Positions 30,680 through 37,482 are shown, numbered from the stretch's first letter. The stretch: 37,482 nucleotides of DNA from a virus (IMGVR_UViG_3300044611_001728:1-37482); one strand, 5' to 3'. Notes: generated by a model from the letters alone, not told the origin. Translations and numbers: made by a program.

Positions 30680-31516
30680 ATGAAAAGAATACTAACACTC
30701 TTACTCGTAATGTTGACCGCTTTTAGTGTCAACGCAAAATGTGACTGGACTGGTCATTGGATGAAAAAAGTCAATCAACAAGGAAATGTATTTACATTCC
30801 AAACAAATTTACACATGGATACCTGTACTAGTTATCTTTGGTTGGTCTATGATTATCAATTGAAAAGAACTGATACAATGCCAGATTTCAGAGGATTTAC
30901 ACAAATTCAATTCAATACTAAAGGTAAGTATAGAGTTGGTTTGAAGGCAATTGATAAGTGTAATAATTGCGACACCACATTCAAATATGAGGTTGATATT
31001 ACAATTTTTGGTAAAGCGGATGTTACATATAGAATTGGAGTTCATAATTGCAAATCATACACTTTTGAACTTACAAATATGAATGATACTTGTACTGAAT
31101 ATTATTACACAATATACAAGAGTTTGTATTTTGATACTATGAGTAAAACTAAATGGGAAAAATTAACTGACTCAGCAATTTATTTCGGTTATGATTTCGA
31201 TGATAAAGATTTAGTTTATTATAACATGGCTTCGCAAAGAATCGTACAACACAAATTTACGGACTCAGGTAGACACTTACTTGTTGGTTATTGGTATAAC
31301 AAATGTACTGGTATTGATACATGGATTATGAGAAAAATGATTGTGTGTCCAACAGAACCAACATCAGGAATTACTAGGTTTAATAAATCAGAACCAAAAT
31401 TAATCGGAGTTTACGATATGTTGGGTCGTCCTGTGTACAATATTAGAGAAAATGAAATTCTAATTTACTTGTATAGTGACGGAACAAGACGTAAAATTTA
31501 TAAAACAAATAAATAA
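30680..31516 (+). CDS. Exported protein with T9SS-like C-terminal sorting domain
   Basis: This 278-residue protein has a classic signal peptide, MKRILTLLLVMLTAFSVNA, cut probably before KC. The mature part is beta-rich with many spaced cysteines, and its first repeat (about 35-110) has a PKD-like feel. The last 40 residues, from PKLIGVYDMLGRPVYNI through EILIYLYSDG to RRKIYKTNK, match the short type A T9SS sorting pattern: hydrophobic-x-x-YD-x-x-GR-x-V, then hydrophobic strand, then G-x-x-x-x-K. T9SS exists only in Bacteroidetes and relatives, so this both supports the host guess and suggests delivery to the host cell surface. It could be a captured host gene or a superinfection or adsorption factor. 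Confidence 0.82.
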   Translation: MKRILTLLLVMLTAFSVNAKCDWTGHWMKKVNQQGNVFTFQTNLHMDTCTSYLWLVYDYQLKRTDTMPDFRGFTQIQFNTKGKYRVGLKAIDKCNNCDTTFKYEVDITIFGKADVTYRIGVHNCKSYTFELTNMNDTCTEYYYTIYKSLYFDTMSKTKWEKLTDSAIYFGYDFDDKDLVYYNMASQRIVQHKFTDSGRHLLVGYWYNKCTGIDTWIMRKMIVCPTEPTSGITRFNKSEPKLIGVYDMLGRPVYNIRENEILIYLYSDGTRRKIYKTNK

Positions 31517-31542
31517 GGTATTTAATAATTAAACAATAAAAT

Positions 31543-32271
31543 ATGAAAAAACTATTATTCTCACTCGCTTTAATAGGTATGATTAGTTTTATGGGTTGTA
31601 AAAAAGAAACCATAACACCAAATCCTGAACCTATTGTAAATCTTATGGTCGATGAAGAACCAAATGCGGTGGTAGACTCAATGGGTGCTGTTGTATTTGA
31701 CAATCCAATAACATCTGACGTAACACCATTAACAGACGCAACAATAATGGATTATCCTTTATTTTTGGATTATGACCCATTTACAATGGTTGTATCAAGA
31801 ACAAACAAAATTGATTCTTGTGTAAAAGGTATTGAAACTACAAAGGCAGAAAAAGAACTGTTAACAAAGGCTCATTTAGCTAAAATAGAATGTCAAAAAC
31901 AAAATAAGTTGACAATCGCAAGAATTCACAGAGAAATTGAATCTTGGGCTAAAACTCAAAAAGAGAATTACTACAAGAATTGGTACTTGGTTGAAAAGGG
32001 AAAATTAGATGATTCTTTGAAAAGAGGTTTATTAACACAAACACAATATAAAGAAAAGTTAACGTCTTTGGAAAAAACTTGGGCTGGCAAAATGTCTTAC
32101 ATTAATGGTCAGGTTAAAGAAAAAATAAAATTAAGTATTGAAAGAGCTGAGGCTTGTGGTAAAATCAAAGATTGTGAAAAAATATATCTACAAAAAGTTT
32201 TAGATATTCTTGGAAAGACTAGATATAAGAAGTGGATTGAGTGTCACAAATACAACTACAAAAGAAAATAA
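31543..32271 (+). CDS. Phage-encoded lipoprotein
   Basis: This 242-residue protein begins MKKLLFSLALIGMISFMGCK, a lipoprotein signal with lipobox FMGC and Cys19 as the lipidated residue, followed by the charged KKE that favours outer-membrane or surface export in Bacteroidetes. The N-terminal third is Pro/Asp-rich. The rest (about 85-240) is a long Lys/Glu-rich helical region with paired cysteines, likely a coiled coil. It could act in superinfection exclusion or as an outer-membrane lysis component; neither is shown. A TATTTAA sequence lies 17 nt upstream, one mismatch from the late motif. A hairpin terminator follows. Confidence 0.82.
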   Translation: MKKLLFSLALIGMISFMGCKKETITPNPEPIVNLMVDEEPNAVVDSMGAVVFDNPITSDVTPLTDATIMDYPLFLDYDPFTMVVSRTNKIDSCVKGIETTKAEKELLTKAHLAKIECQKQNKLTIARIHREIESWAKTQKENYYKNWYLVEKGKLDDSLKRGLLTQTQYKEKLTSLEKTWAGKMSYINGQVKEKIKLSIERAEACGKIKDCEKIYLQKVLDILGKTRYKKWIECHKYNYKRK

Positions 32272-32288
32272 ACAATAATCAAATAATT

Positions 32289-32322
32289 AAAAACCCCGAA
32301 AGTTGAATCTTCGGGGTTTTTT
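32289..32322 (+). terminator. Terminator of the lipoprotein gene
   Basis: AAACCCCGAA and TTCGGGGTTT arms with loop around agttgaatc, then a T-run. Confidence 0.83.
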
Positions 32323-32338
32323 ATTTAAATTTAAATTT

Positions 32339-32734
32339 ATGAAAAAACTATTATTCATTTTAGCAGTTCTTCCAATCAGTTTGTTTTCACAATACATGAG
32401 TTTTCCAACCCACTACGACGCACAAGAAATATCAAAACACATCATTCACGGTGATTTGGGACATTATCTACTTGATACTGTAGAATATTCGGTAGAAAAG
32501 AAAAATGGTGACTTTAAAACCAAAAATTTACTTTCGAATAATGTTATAACTAACGTAAGTAAGATAATGTCAAAAGGTAATTGTGAGTTTACTAGTAAGA
32601 CAAACGGTGGTTATATTTTTACAATTTCAGTTATAAGCAAAAAAGATGAAACCGTAATATTAAAAAAAGTAATTTTTTATGTTGATGTTTATGCACAAAA
32701 AATTAAATCTATCGAAATTGTAAAAGGGGAATAA
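32339..32734 (+). CDS. Small exported protein
   Basis: This 131-residue protein starts MKKLLFILAVLPISLFSQYM, a signal peptide with cleavage likely after LFS. The mature part is about 114 residues: a short helix with HYDAQEISKHIIHGDLGHY, then alternating beta strands with many Lys, Ser and Thr. No Cys pair, repeat or catalytic motif is visible. I took the ATG at 32339 because longer in-frame starts fall inside the preceding terminator. It is 1 nt from the SGNH gene and therefore probably cotranslated. Its job at the envelope is unknown. Confidence 0.76.
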   Translation: MKKLLFILAVLPISLFSQYMSFPTHYDAQEISKHIIHGDLGHYLLDTVEYSVEKKNGDFKTKNLLSNNVITNVSKIMSKGNCEFTSKTNGGYIFTISVISKKDETVILKKVIFYVDVYAQKIKSIEIVKGE

Positions 32735-32735
32735 T

Positions 32736-33431
32736 ATGAATTTTTTTAAAGGGGAATTGAAACTTTTGGGAATATACCTGTTGATATTATTTTTAATTAT
32801 TCAGTTATCACTAATTAGTGGTAAATCAACGGAGCAACAAACAAAAATAAAACCGCAAGATACTTTGGTGCCAATAGTCGATGCGACTATCAATGTTCAA
32901 GATAATGTCGCACTATTTATCGGTGATTCACACACCGCAAACCAACAAAACGGTTGGCAAAAAGTTCTTTGTGATAAAACAGGTATGATTTGTAATAACG
33001 CATCGGTTGGTGGAAAAACAACATATTGGATGTTAGAAATGGGTGTATATAAACTCAATAACAAAATTGATTATTGTTTTATTTATGGTGGTGCAAACGA
33101 TATGTATTCAAGTCACATCAGACCTGAAGATGCGTTAAAAAACATACAAGGTATTGCAAGAATGTGTAATAAACTAGGTATTAAATGTTATGTATTGACA
33201 GGTTTTGACCCAAGAAGATGTACTCGTACACAAAACCCAAATTATGTTCCACGATACGAAAAACTTCAACAACTTATATTAACAGAATATTTGGAAGGAG
33301 CAACACCAATAGATGTGAGAGTTGTTGATAGAAAAGATTGTTGGGATAATCTATGTCACATGTCACCCGCAGGACATAAAAAAATTGCGGAAAAAATTAT
33401 TAAGGACTTAAAATTAAAAACAATCAAATAA
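32736..33431 (+). CDS. Membrane-anchored SGNH/GDSL hydrolase
   Basis: This 231-residue protein has an N-terminal hydrophobic anchor at about 9-28 (KLLGIYLLILFLIIQLSL). It then shows the SGNH blocks: VALFIGDSHTA with nucleophile Ser65, CFIYGGANDMY with Asn120-Asp121, and CWDNLCHMSPAGHKKIAE with the likely Asp203/His207. The last pair is spaced D-x3-H, where most relatives have D-x2-H. The anchor places the enzyme outside the inner membrane. SGNH enzymes remove acyl or acetyl groups from glycans or lipids, so peptidoglycan or surface-polysaccharide deacetylation is plausible. It forms one run with the exported genes before it. Confidence 0.86.
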   Translation: MNFFKGELKLLGIYLLILFLIIQLSLISGKSTEQQTKIKPQDTLVPIVDATINVQDNVALFIGDSHTANQQNGWQKVLCDKTGMICNNASVGGKTTYWMLEMGVYKLNNKIDYCFIYGGANDMYSSHIRPEDALKNIQGIARMCNKLGIKCYVLTGFDPRRCTRTQNPNYVPRYEKLQQLILTEYLEGATPIDVRVVDRKDCWDNLCHMSPAGHKKIAEKIIKDLKLKTIK

Positions 33432-33437
33432 TTTTCG

Positions 33438-33445
33438 TATCTTTG
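33438..33445 (+). promoter_or_regulatory. Bacteroidetes-type -7 element of the RNA ligase gene
   Basis: TATCTTTG, 4 nt before the ATG at 33450. No clear -33 TTTG. Confidence 0.58.
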
Positions 33446-33449
33446 TATT

Positions 33450-34487
33450 ATGTTAAAAGAGTTAGATGAACTTTCAGTAAAAGGTTTGGTTACCAAACAG
33501 GTTCATAAGAACTTGCCTTTATCTATATGGAATTATTCACCAAAGGCACAATACGAAAGTGCTTGGGACCAATATCCATTATTACTTCAGACCAGAGGTT
33601 TAATAATTGATAATGATGGTAATGTCGCAGCTCGACCATTTAAAAAATTCTTTAACATAGAAGAAAATAGACACACACCAACTCAAGACTTTGAAGTCTT
33701 TGAAAAGATGGATGGTTCTTTGGGTATAATGTTCAAATACAAAGGAAATATGGTATGTGCAACTCGTGGTTCATTCAATTCAGACCAAGCGTCTTGGATG
33801 ACTAAATTTGCAAATCAATATAACTACCAAGACATAATCGTTGAAGGTTTTACTTATTTGTTTGAAATAATCTATCCTGAAAACAGAATAGTTGTTGATT
33901 ATAATAGTGAAGAAAGATTGGTATTATTAGGTATAATCAACACTGAAACTGGTGAAGAAGTACCACATGAAGATTTGTATGAAGGTTTCGATGTTGTCAA
34001 AAAATATGACGGAGTTCGGGATTATTCCGAATTGAGGGGTAAAGTTAAGCAAAACGCTGAAGGATTTGTTGTTCGTTTTTCAAACGGAGACCGAATGAAA
34101 ATCAAAGGTGAGGAATACTTGCGTCTTCATAAGATAATGACCAACATATCAACCACTGGTGTTTGGGAACATTTATCTAATGGTGGTAACATCAACGAAC
34201 TACTAAAAGATGTTCCTGATGAGTTCTATAACAAAGTTAAAGAATATGCCGACAGATTGAAATATGGATTTTATCAGGTTTCTGAACATTGCGGAAAATC
34301 TCATGATTATTTTCGTTATGGAAAATATGGTGATAGGGAATTTGAACCGACAAAGAAACAATTTGCCGAGCACGTTCTTGAACATTCACATCCACCTTAC
34401 AGACCTGTTATGTTTGCAATGTGGGATGGAAAACCATACGAAAAGTTAATTTGGAATATCTTAAAACCTGAATGGAAAAAACTATGA
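33450..34487 (+). CDS. RNA ligase, T4 Rnl1-like
   Basis: This 345-residue protein belongs to the covalent nucleotidyltransferase ligases. An N-terminal block LLLQTRGLIIDNDGNVAARP leads to FKKFFNIEE (about 44-72), as in T4 Rnl1. Motif I is FEKMDGSLGIM with Lys86 as the AMP-accepting residue. A LFEIIYPENRIVVDY motif follows, then motif IV EGFVVRF and motif V MKIKGEEYLRLH. It would seal RNA ends, for example tRNAs cut by host anticodon nucleases. A TATCTTTG element ends 4 nt before the ATG. The stop overlaps the CYTH gene by 4 nt, so the ligase and a triphosphate-handling enzyme are made together. Confidence 0.92.
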   Translation: MLKELDELSVKGLVTKQVHKNLPLSIWNYSPKAQYESAWDQYPLLLQTRGLIIDNDGNVAARPFKKFFNIEENRHTPTQDFEVFEKMDGSLGIMFKYKGNMVCATRGSFNSDQASWMTKFANQYNYQDIIVEGFTYLFEIIYPENRIVVDYNSEERLVLLGIINTETGEEVPHEDLYEGFDVVKKYDGVRDYSELRGKVKQNAEGFVVRFSNGDRMKIKGEEYLRLHKIMTNISTTGVWEHLSNGGNINELLKDVPDEFYNKVKEYADRLKYGFYQVSEHCGKSHDYFRYGKYGDREFEPTKKQFAEHVLEHSHPPYRPVMFAMWDGKPYEKLIWNILKPEWKKL

Positions 34488-34945
34488 AGACATTTAAAGA
34501 AATTGAACGCAAATTTTTATTGAAACGTTTTCCGAGATTAGAAAAGATTAACACTGTTTATCAGATAGAACAGTGGTATCACCATGATGGTTTTAGATAT
34601 AGAAAACAAATTGAACTACCCACCCAAAAGGTTGTCTTCTTCAAAACAAAGAAGACAAACCTTTCAAAGGGTGTGAACCAAGAAGAAGAAACATCACTAA
34701 CACACGAAGAATTTGACCAATTGGATTTATCGAACTCACTCTACATTAAAAAAACAAGGACGGTAATTAAGTACAAAGGTCACAAATTTGAGATTGACAA
34801 ATACGACGGAATTAACATTATTATTTTGGAAATTGAGTTGAAAGATTTAGAAGAAAAGATTATTATTCCAAAGTACATTGATAAGGAAATATTATACGAA
34901 GTAACAGGAATAAAAGAATTTAGCAACAAAAAATTAGCAGAATGA
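34484..34945 (+). CDS. CYTH-domain / triphosphate tunnel metalloenzyme
   Basis: This 153-residue protein starts at the ATG that overlaps the ligase stop codon (ATGA). The signature EIERKFLL (Glu6, Glu8, Lys10) opens the fold. Basic strands follow: FRYRKQIELPTQKVVFFKTK (about 32-51), KTRTVIKYKGHKFEIDKYDG, then IIILEIELKDLEEKI near the end. CYTH/TTM enzymes hydrolyse or cyclise triphosphates: RNA 5'-triphosphate, thiamine triphosphate, polyphosphate or ATP. Coupling to an RNA ligase makes RNA 5'-triphosphatase or nucleotide chemistry the leading guess. An upstream ATG at 34472 would add 4 residues; the overlapping start fits the operon better. Confidence 0.88.
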   Translation: MKTFKEIERKFLLKRFPRLEKINTVYQIEQWYHHDGFRYRKQIELPTQKVVFFKTKKTNLSKGVNQEEETSLTHEEFDQLDLSNSLYIKKTRTVIKYKGHKFEIDKYDGINIIILEIELKDLEEKIIIPKYIDKEILYEVTGIKEFSNKKLAE

Positions 34946-35259
34946 CAAACGAAGATTGGATAGAAGAATTATTTCACGACGCATATAAACTCGGAATATT
35001 CAAAAAGATGCATCCAAAAATTGACGAACTACAACAATTACACCCCGATTTAAAATATGTCGAATTGGTAGAATTGGCTTTCATGGAACTTAGGAGAAAA
35101 CATGAAGAAAGTACTGAAAAATTATCTGATGAAGAATTGCAGAAATATTATATAAAATATGCCGCTTTTGAAGATACTGATGACACATATACCTTTGGTG
35201 AGTTCAAGAACAAAGTACAAAAAGACGAAAAGTTTAGAGAGGCTTATATAAATGAATAA
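34942..35259 (+). CDS. Hypothetical protein in nucleotide/RNA gene run
   Basis: This 105-residue acidic, helical protein begins MTNEDWIEELFHDAYKLGIF and contains HPKIDELQQLHPDLKYVELV and an EESTEKLSDEELQKYY segment. It overlaps the CYTH gene by 4 nt and the next small gene by 8 nt. No motif is recognised. Phages often carry such small helical proteins in middle-gene runs. Confidence 0.72.
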   Translation: MTNEDWIEELFHDAYKLGIFKKMHPKIDELQQLHPDLKYVELVELAFMELRRKHEESTEKLSDEELQKYYIKYAAFEDTDDTYTFGEFKNKVQKDEKFREAYINE

Positions 35260-35440
35260 GTGGTTCGTCAATAAAAACAAATTTTCAAGTTTTCCTGGTC
35301 ACATTTGGTTTGTACCTTGTATCAGTATTTGGTACGATAAAAATACATTCTTGGAAACAGGAGTAGAAACACCCACATTTGGTGTCCAAATTGCTTGGTT
35401 AAAATGGTCTTATGGATTTACAATACAGAAAGGATATTGA
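35252..35440 (+). CDS. Small aromatic-rich hypothetical protein
   Basis: This 62-residue protein begins MNKWFVNKNKFSSFPGHIWF and is rich in Trp, Phe and Tyr, with VPCISIWYDKNTFLETGVET and IAWLKWSYGFTIQ. It reads as a small beta-sheet protein. It overlaps the previous gene by 8 nt and stops 3 nt before the next. No signal peptide or known family is seen. Confidence 0.66.
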   Translation: MNKWFVNKNKFSSFPGHIWFVPCISIWYDKNTFLETGVETPTFGVQIAWLKWSYGFTIQKGY

Positions 35441-35443
35441 TAA

Positions 35444-35659
35444 ATGAACAACATCGATAATAAATACATTGTTGACGGAATCACTATCAATAAAACAAAA
35501 GAGGGGTATAGAGTTTTTACAATACCAACCCAACATTTTGATATTGTTAATTTAGATGAATTAACTAACGATAGATTTGATTATGAAATTAAAAGACAGG
35601 AAAAATATCAAAAAGATAGTTCCGAATTAATTAACTTATGGTTAAATGAAAATGAATAA
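35444..35659 (+). CDS. Small hypothetical protein, first of three sharing an MNN-D start
   Basis: This 71-residue protein starts MNNIDNKYIVDGITINKTKE, continues with GYRVFTIPTQHFDIVNLDEL and ends in a charged helix. The first seven residues are close to those of the next two genes (MNNVDKQY and MNNIDKQY), although the bodies differ. It overlaps the 57-residue gene by 8 nt. Function unknown. Confidence 0.68.
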   Translation: MNNIDNKYIVDGITINKTKEGYRVFTIPTQHFDIVNLDELTNDRFDYEIKRQEKYQKDSSELINLWLNENE

Positions 35660-35825
35660 CGTAGATAAACAATATGCTGTTTATGAAAAAGAACCAGCAC
35701 ATCAAAATAAAGAAAATGGTGTTATCTTAGCTCCCTTCAAAACTAAGGAAGAAGCGGAAAAGGCCAAACAAAAATATGGATATACTTCAGATAACTATTA
35801 CGTAGATTTATTAAAATATGAATAA
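35652..35825 (+). CDS. Small hypothetical protein, second of three sharing an MNN-D start
   Basis: This 57-residue frame starts MNNVDKQYAVYEKEPAHQNK, contains LAPFKTKEEAEKAKQKYG and ends YVDLLKYE. The middle resembles short TKEEAEKAK-type helical modules seen in phage accessory proteins. The start overlaps the preceding gene by 8 nt and the stop overlaps thyA by 8 nt, which fits the phase of the operon. The N-terminal segment nearly repeats that of ThyA. Confidence 0.66.
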   Translation: MNNVDKQYAVYEKEPAHQNKENGVILAPFKTKEEAEKAKQKYGYTSDNYYVDLLKYE

Positions 35826-36912
35826 CATTGATAAACAATACCAGCAGCTACTCAAAGACATTATTGAGTATGGTGTAGAAAAACAAGACAGGACAGGAAC
35901 AGGAACTAAAAGTATATTTGGTTATACTATCCGTCATAATATGAAAGATGGTTTTCCTCTTTTAACAACCAAGAAGATGGCTTGGAAAACTATGGTAACA
36001 GAATTACTATGGTTTTTAAGAGGCGATACTAATATTAAATATTTGGTTGATAATAATTGTCATATTTGGGATGGTGATGCCTATAAGAATTATGGACAGA
36101 AAATTATATCTGAAGGTTATCAAAATTTGGTTGCAATAGGATGGCCTAGTACACAAGAGGAATTCATCGACAAAATCAAAACAGATGATGAGTTTGCTAA
36201 AAAGTGGGGAGAATTAGGTCCAATCTATGGTAAACAGTGGAGAAGTTGGGAAAAATGGTATATAGATGAAAATAAAAGATACCTCACATTTACTAAAAAA
36301 ATAGACCAAATCCAAAACCTAATCAATGACCTTAAAACAAATCCAGACTCAAGACGATTAATGGTTAACGCTTGGAATGTAGGTGAGTTGGATAAAATGG
36401 TTCTTCCACCTTGTCATTATGGATTTCAAGTTTATACAAGAGAGTTGACATGGGAAGAAAGATGGGAGCAATATATTAAATTGGGATTAAATATAGAAGT
36501 AAATGGAACACCATTAGAATTAAAACATATGGGAACTCCATTCTATCCTAAGTCATTGCCACAACGAGCAATCTCTTTAATGTGGAATCAACGTTCATGT
36601 GACGTTCCACTCGGAATTCCGATGAATATTGCGTCGTATGCGTTATTATTAACAATAATAGCAACGGAGGTTAATATGGTTCCTGATGAATTGATAGGGA
36701 ATTTAGGTGATTGTCATATATACTTAAACCAAATTGATGGTGTTAATGAACAATTAACAAGGGATTCTTTTGAATTACCTAAATTGGTTATAAGTAATCA
36801 AGTTAATTTTGGAAACGGGATTGACGAAATTCTTAATAGTTGTTTAATAACTGACTTCGTAGTAGAAAACTACCAGTCCCACCCTAAAATTTATTTTCCA
36901 CTTTCTAATTGA
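35818..36912 (+). CDS. thyA: Thymidylate synthase ThyA
   Basis: This 364-residue enzyme makes dTMP from dUMP with methylene-tetrahydrofolate, supplying thymidine for this AT-rich genome. Motifs are complete: DRTGTGTKSIFG (24-35), the LLWFLRGDTNIKYL block, GPIYGKQWRSW (134-144), DSRRLMVNAWN, the catalytic LPPCHYGFQ with Cys199, and QRSCDVPLGIPMNIASYALL. E. coli ThyA is 264 residues; this one carries extra segments at about 93-128 (before GPIYG), about 146-160 and about 206-245 (after the catalytic Cys). The active-site blocks are intact, so activity is likely. It is translationally coupled to the short gene before it. Confidence 0.96.
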   Translation: MNNIDKQYQQLLKDIIEYGVEKQDRTGTGTKSIFGYTIRHNMKDGFPLLTTKKMAWKTMVTELLWFLRGDTNIKYLVDNNCHIWDGDAYKNYGQKIISEGYQNLVAIGWPSTQEEFIDKIKTDDEFAKKWGELGPIYGKQWRSWEKWYIDENKRYLTFTKKIDQIQNLINDLKTNPDSRRLMVNAWNVGELDKMVLPPCHYGFQVYTRELTWEERWEQYIKLGLNIEVNGTPLELKHMGTPFYPKSLPQRAISLMWNQRSCDVPLGIPMNIASYALLLTIIATEVNMVPDELIGNLGDCHIYLNQIDGVNEQLTRDSFELPKLVISNQVNFGNGIDEILNSCLITDFVVENYQSHPKIYFPLSN

Positions 36913-36989
36913 TTTTTAGGAGAGTTAAAAGTAAAAACAAAAAATTTGACAATTACAAATACAAAGATTAAAATTAAAAAATTTAAATT

Positions 36990-37226
36990 ATGGAAAATTA
37001 CAAATCAGATTATTACAATCCAAAAACATTTGAAAAATCAGAAATTGAAACTAAAATACCTAATTATTTGGTGACACATATTAAAGAATCACTAGACAAA
37101 TTAGAAGAACATTTTGTTACACCTATTTTAATTAATCCCGAAGACACATCTGTTGTTTTTGGTGTTATGAATAATGAAAATAAATTAAAATATAGAATAG
37201 TAATTACACCAACATTATCAAATTAA
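36990..37226 (+). CDS. Small hypothetical protein
   Basis: This 78-residue protein starts MENYKSDYYNPKTFEKSEIE, continues with a helical segment (ETKIPNYLVTHIKESLDKLE) and ends with a beta-like tail (NKLKYRIVITPTLSN). No motif is recognised. The 77-nt gap before it contains no clear promoter element. It ends 4 nt before the epimerase gene. Confidence 0.66.
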   Translation: MENYKSDYYNPKTFEKSEIETKIPNYLVTHIKESLDKLEEHFVTPILINPEDTSVVFGVMNNENKLKYRIVITPTLSN

Positions 37227-37230
37227 GAAG

Positions 37231-37482
37231 ATGGAAACACCTTTTTTAATAGAACAAAAAACATTTCAAGATGAACGTGGTAACTTTTGTGCAACTCCTT
37301 TTTTGAGTAAAACGGTAAAATCATTAGTTAAAAATTGGGTTCAAGTTAACACCAGCGTTAGTTTTGAAAAATACACAATTCGTGGTTTACATTACCAAGA
37401 AGAACCTTTTGAACAATCAAAATATCTGAAAGTAGTGTGGGGTAAAATATATAACATGATTGTTTGTATTGATAAAATAAGT
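37231..37482 (+). CDS. rfbC: dTDP-4-dehydrorhamnose 3,5-epimerase-like protein, partial
   Basis: The visible 84 residues, cut by the right edge, match RmlC/RfbC: an N-terminal IEQKTFQDERGNFCATPF, then a Q-N-S-like VQVNTSVSFEKYTIRGLHYQ block, with the His of RGLHYQ being the catalytic base, then EQSKYLKVVWGKIYNMIV. The family epimerises dTDP-keto-sugars for rhamnose and related deoxysugars. A phage copy could feed virion or DNA glycosylation, or alter host surface glycans. No other sugar genes are visible before it; companions may lie beyond the edge. The ATG lies 4 nt after the preceding stop codon. Confidence 0.87.
   Translation, partial: METPFLIEQKTFQDERGNFCATPFLSKTVKSLVKNWVQVNTSVSFEKYTIRGLHYQEEPFEQSKYLKVVWGKIYNMIVCIDKIS

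Noticed and set aside
36919-36925. AGGAGA as a Shine-Dalgarno
   Set aside because: It lies 65 nt before the next start and no reading frame begins near it.
1-37482. CRISPR array, insertion sequence or integrase
   Set aside because: No spaced palindromic repeat series, transposase or recombinase motif was seen; the only repeats are coding.

Overview
The window is a 37.5 kb AT-rich piece of a tailed, T4-superfamily-like (myovirus-type) phage genome. It most likely infects a Bacteroidetes/Flavobacteriia-type host. The phage identity rests on a T4-like head cluster: TerL, gp20-like portal and gp21-like prohead protease. The host guess rests on several independent signs. Promoters match the Bacteroidetes consensus TTTG-N19/20-TAnnTTTG. 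Start codons almost never have a Shine-Dalgarno sequence. The bS21 homologue is of Bacteroidetes type. One exported protein carries a C-terminus resembling a type IX secretion (T9SS) sorting domain, and one protein resembles the Bacteroidetes family DUF4494.

Layout. Positions 1-12.5 kb are mostly a minus-strand late operon. In transcription order it runs KTSC protein, nucleotidyltransferase, TP-repeat protein, four virion-like proteins, TerL, portal, a head-cluster protein, a hypothetical protein, prohead protease, DUF4494-like protein and a partial Met/Asp-rich protein cut by the left edge. A small plus-strand island inside it (2.0-2.6 kb) encodes bS21 and a two-helix membrane protein. From 12.5 to 16.1 kb lies a proteolysis cassette: a UVR-motif protein divergent from a ClpC-like AAA+ unfoldase, then an M20-type metallopeptidase. 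From 16.1 to 17.9 kb is a large late protein of unknown function. From 18.0 to 20.9 kb are a tmRNA, two genes with near-identical promoter/leader segments, a pyrimidine-dimer-glycosylase-like protein, an HNH nuclease and tRNA-Leu(UAA). From 21.0 to 28.7 kb lie further minus-strand late genes, including two large proteins with hydrophobic glycine-rich segments. From 28.8 to 37.5 kb are plus-strand accessory genes: metallophosphoesterase, P-loop kinase, four exported or membrane-anchored proteins, Rnl1-like RNA ligase, CYTH/triphosphatase, several small genes, thymidylate synthase and the start of an RmlC-type epimerase.

Two promoter classes can be read directly. Genes of the structural class, and also rpsU and the two-helix protein, have a coding-strand TATTTAT, in nine cases only 4-6 nt before the start codon. 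The Clp/UVR/M20 genes, tmRNA, tRNA and several accessory genes have host-type TAnnTTTG elements, some only 4-7 nt before the start. I infer a phage late-promoter class and widespread leaderless or near-leaderless mRNAs.

Together, the phage S21, tmRNA and tRNA-Leu suggest remodelling of translation in a host that does not rely on Shine-Dalgarno pairing. The Clp/UVR/M20 set suggests redirected proteolysis, and the kinase/phosphoesterase/ligase/CYTH genes suggest RNA end repair. All functions are inferred from sequence motifs read by eye; no database search was run.
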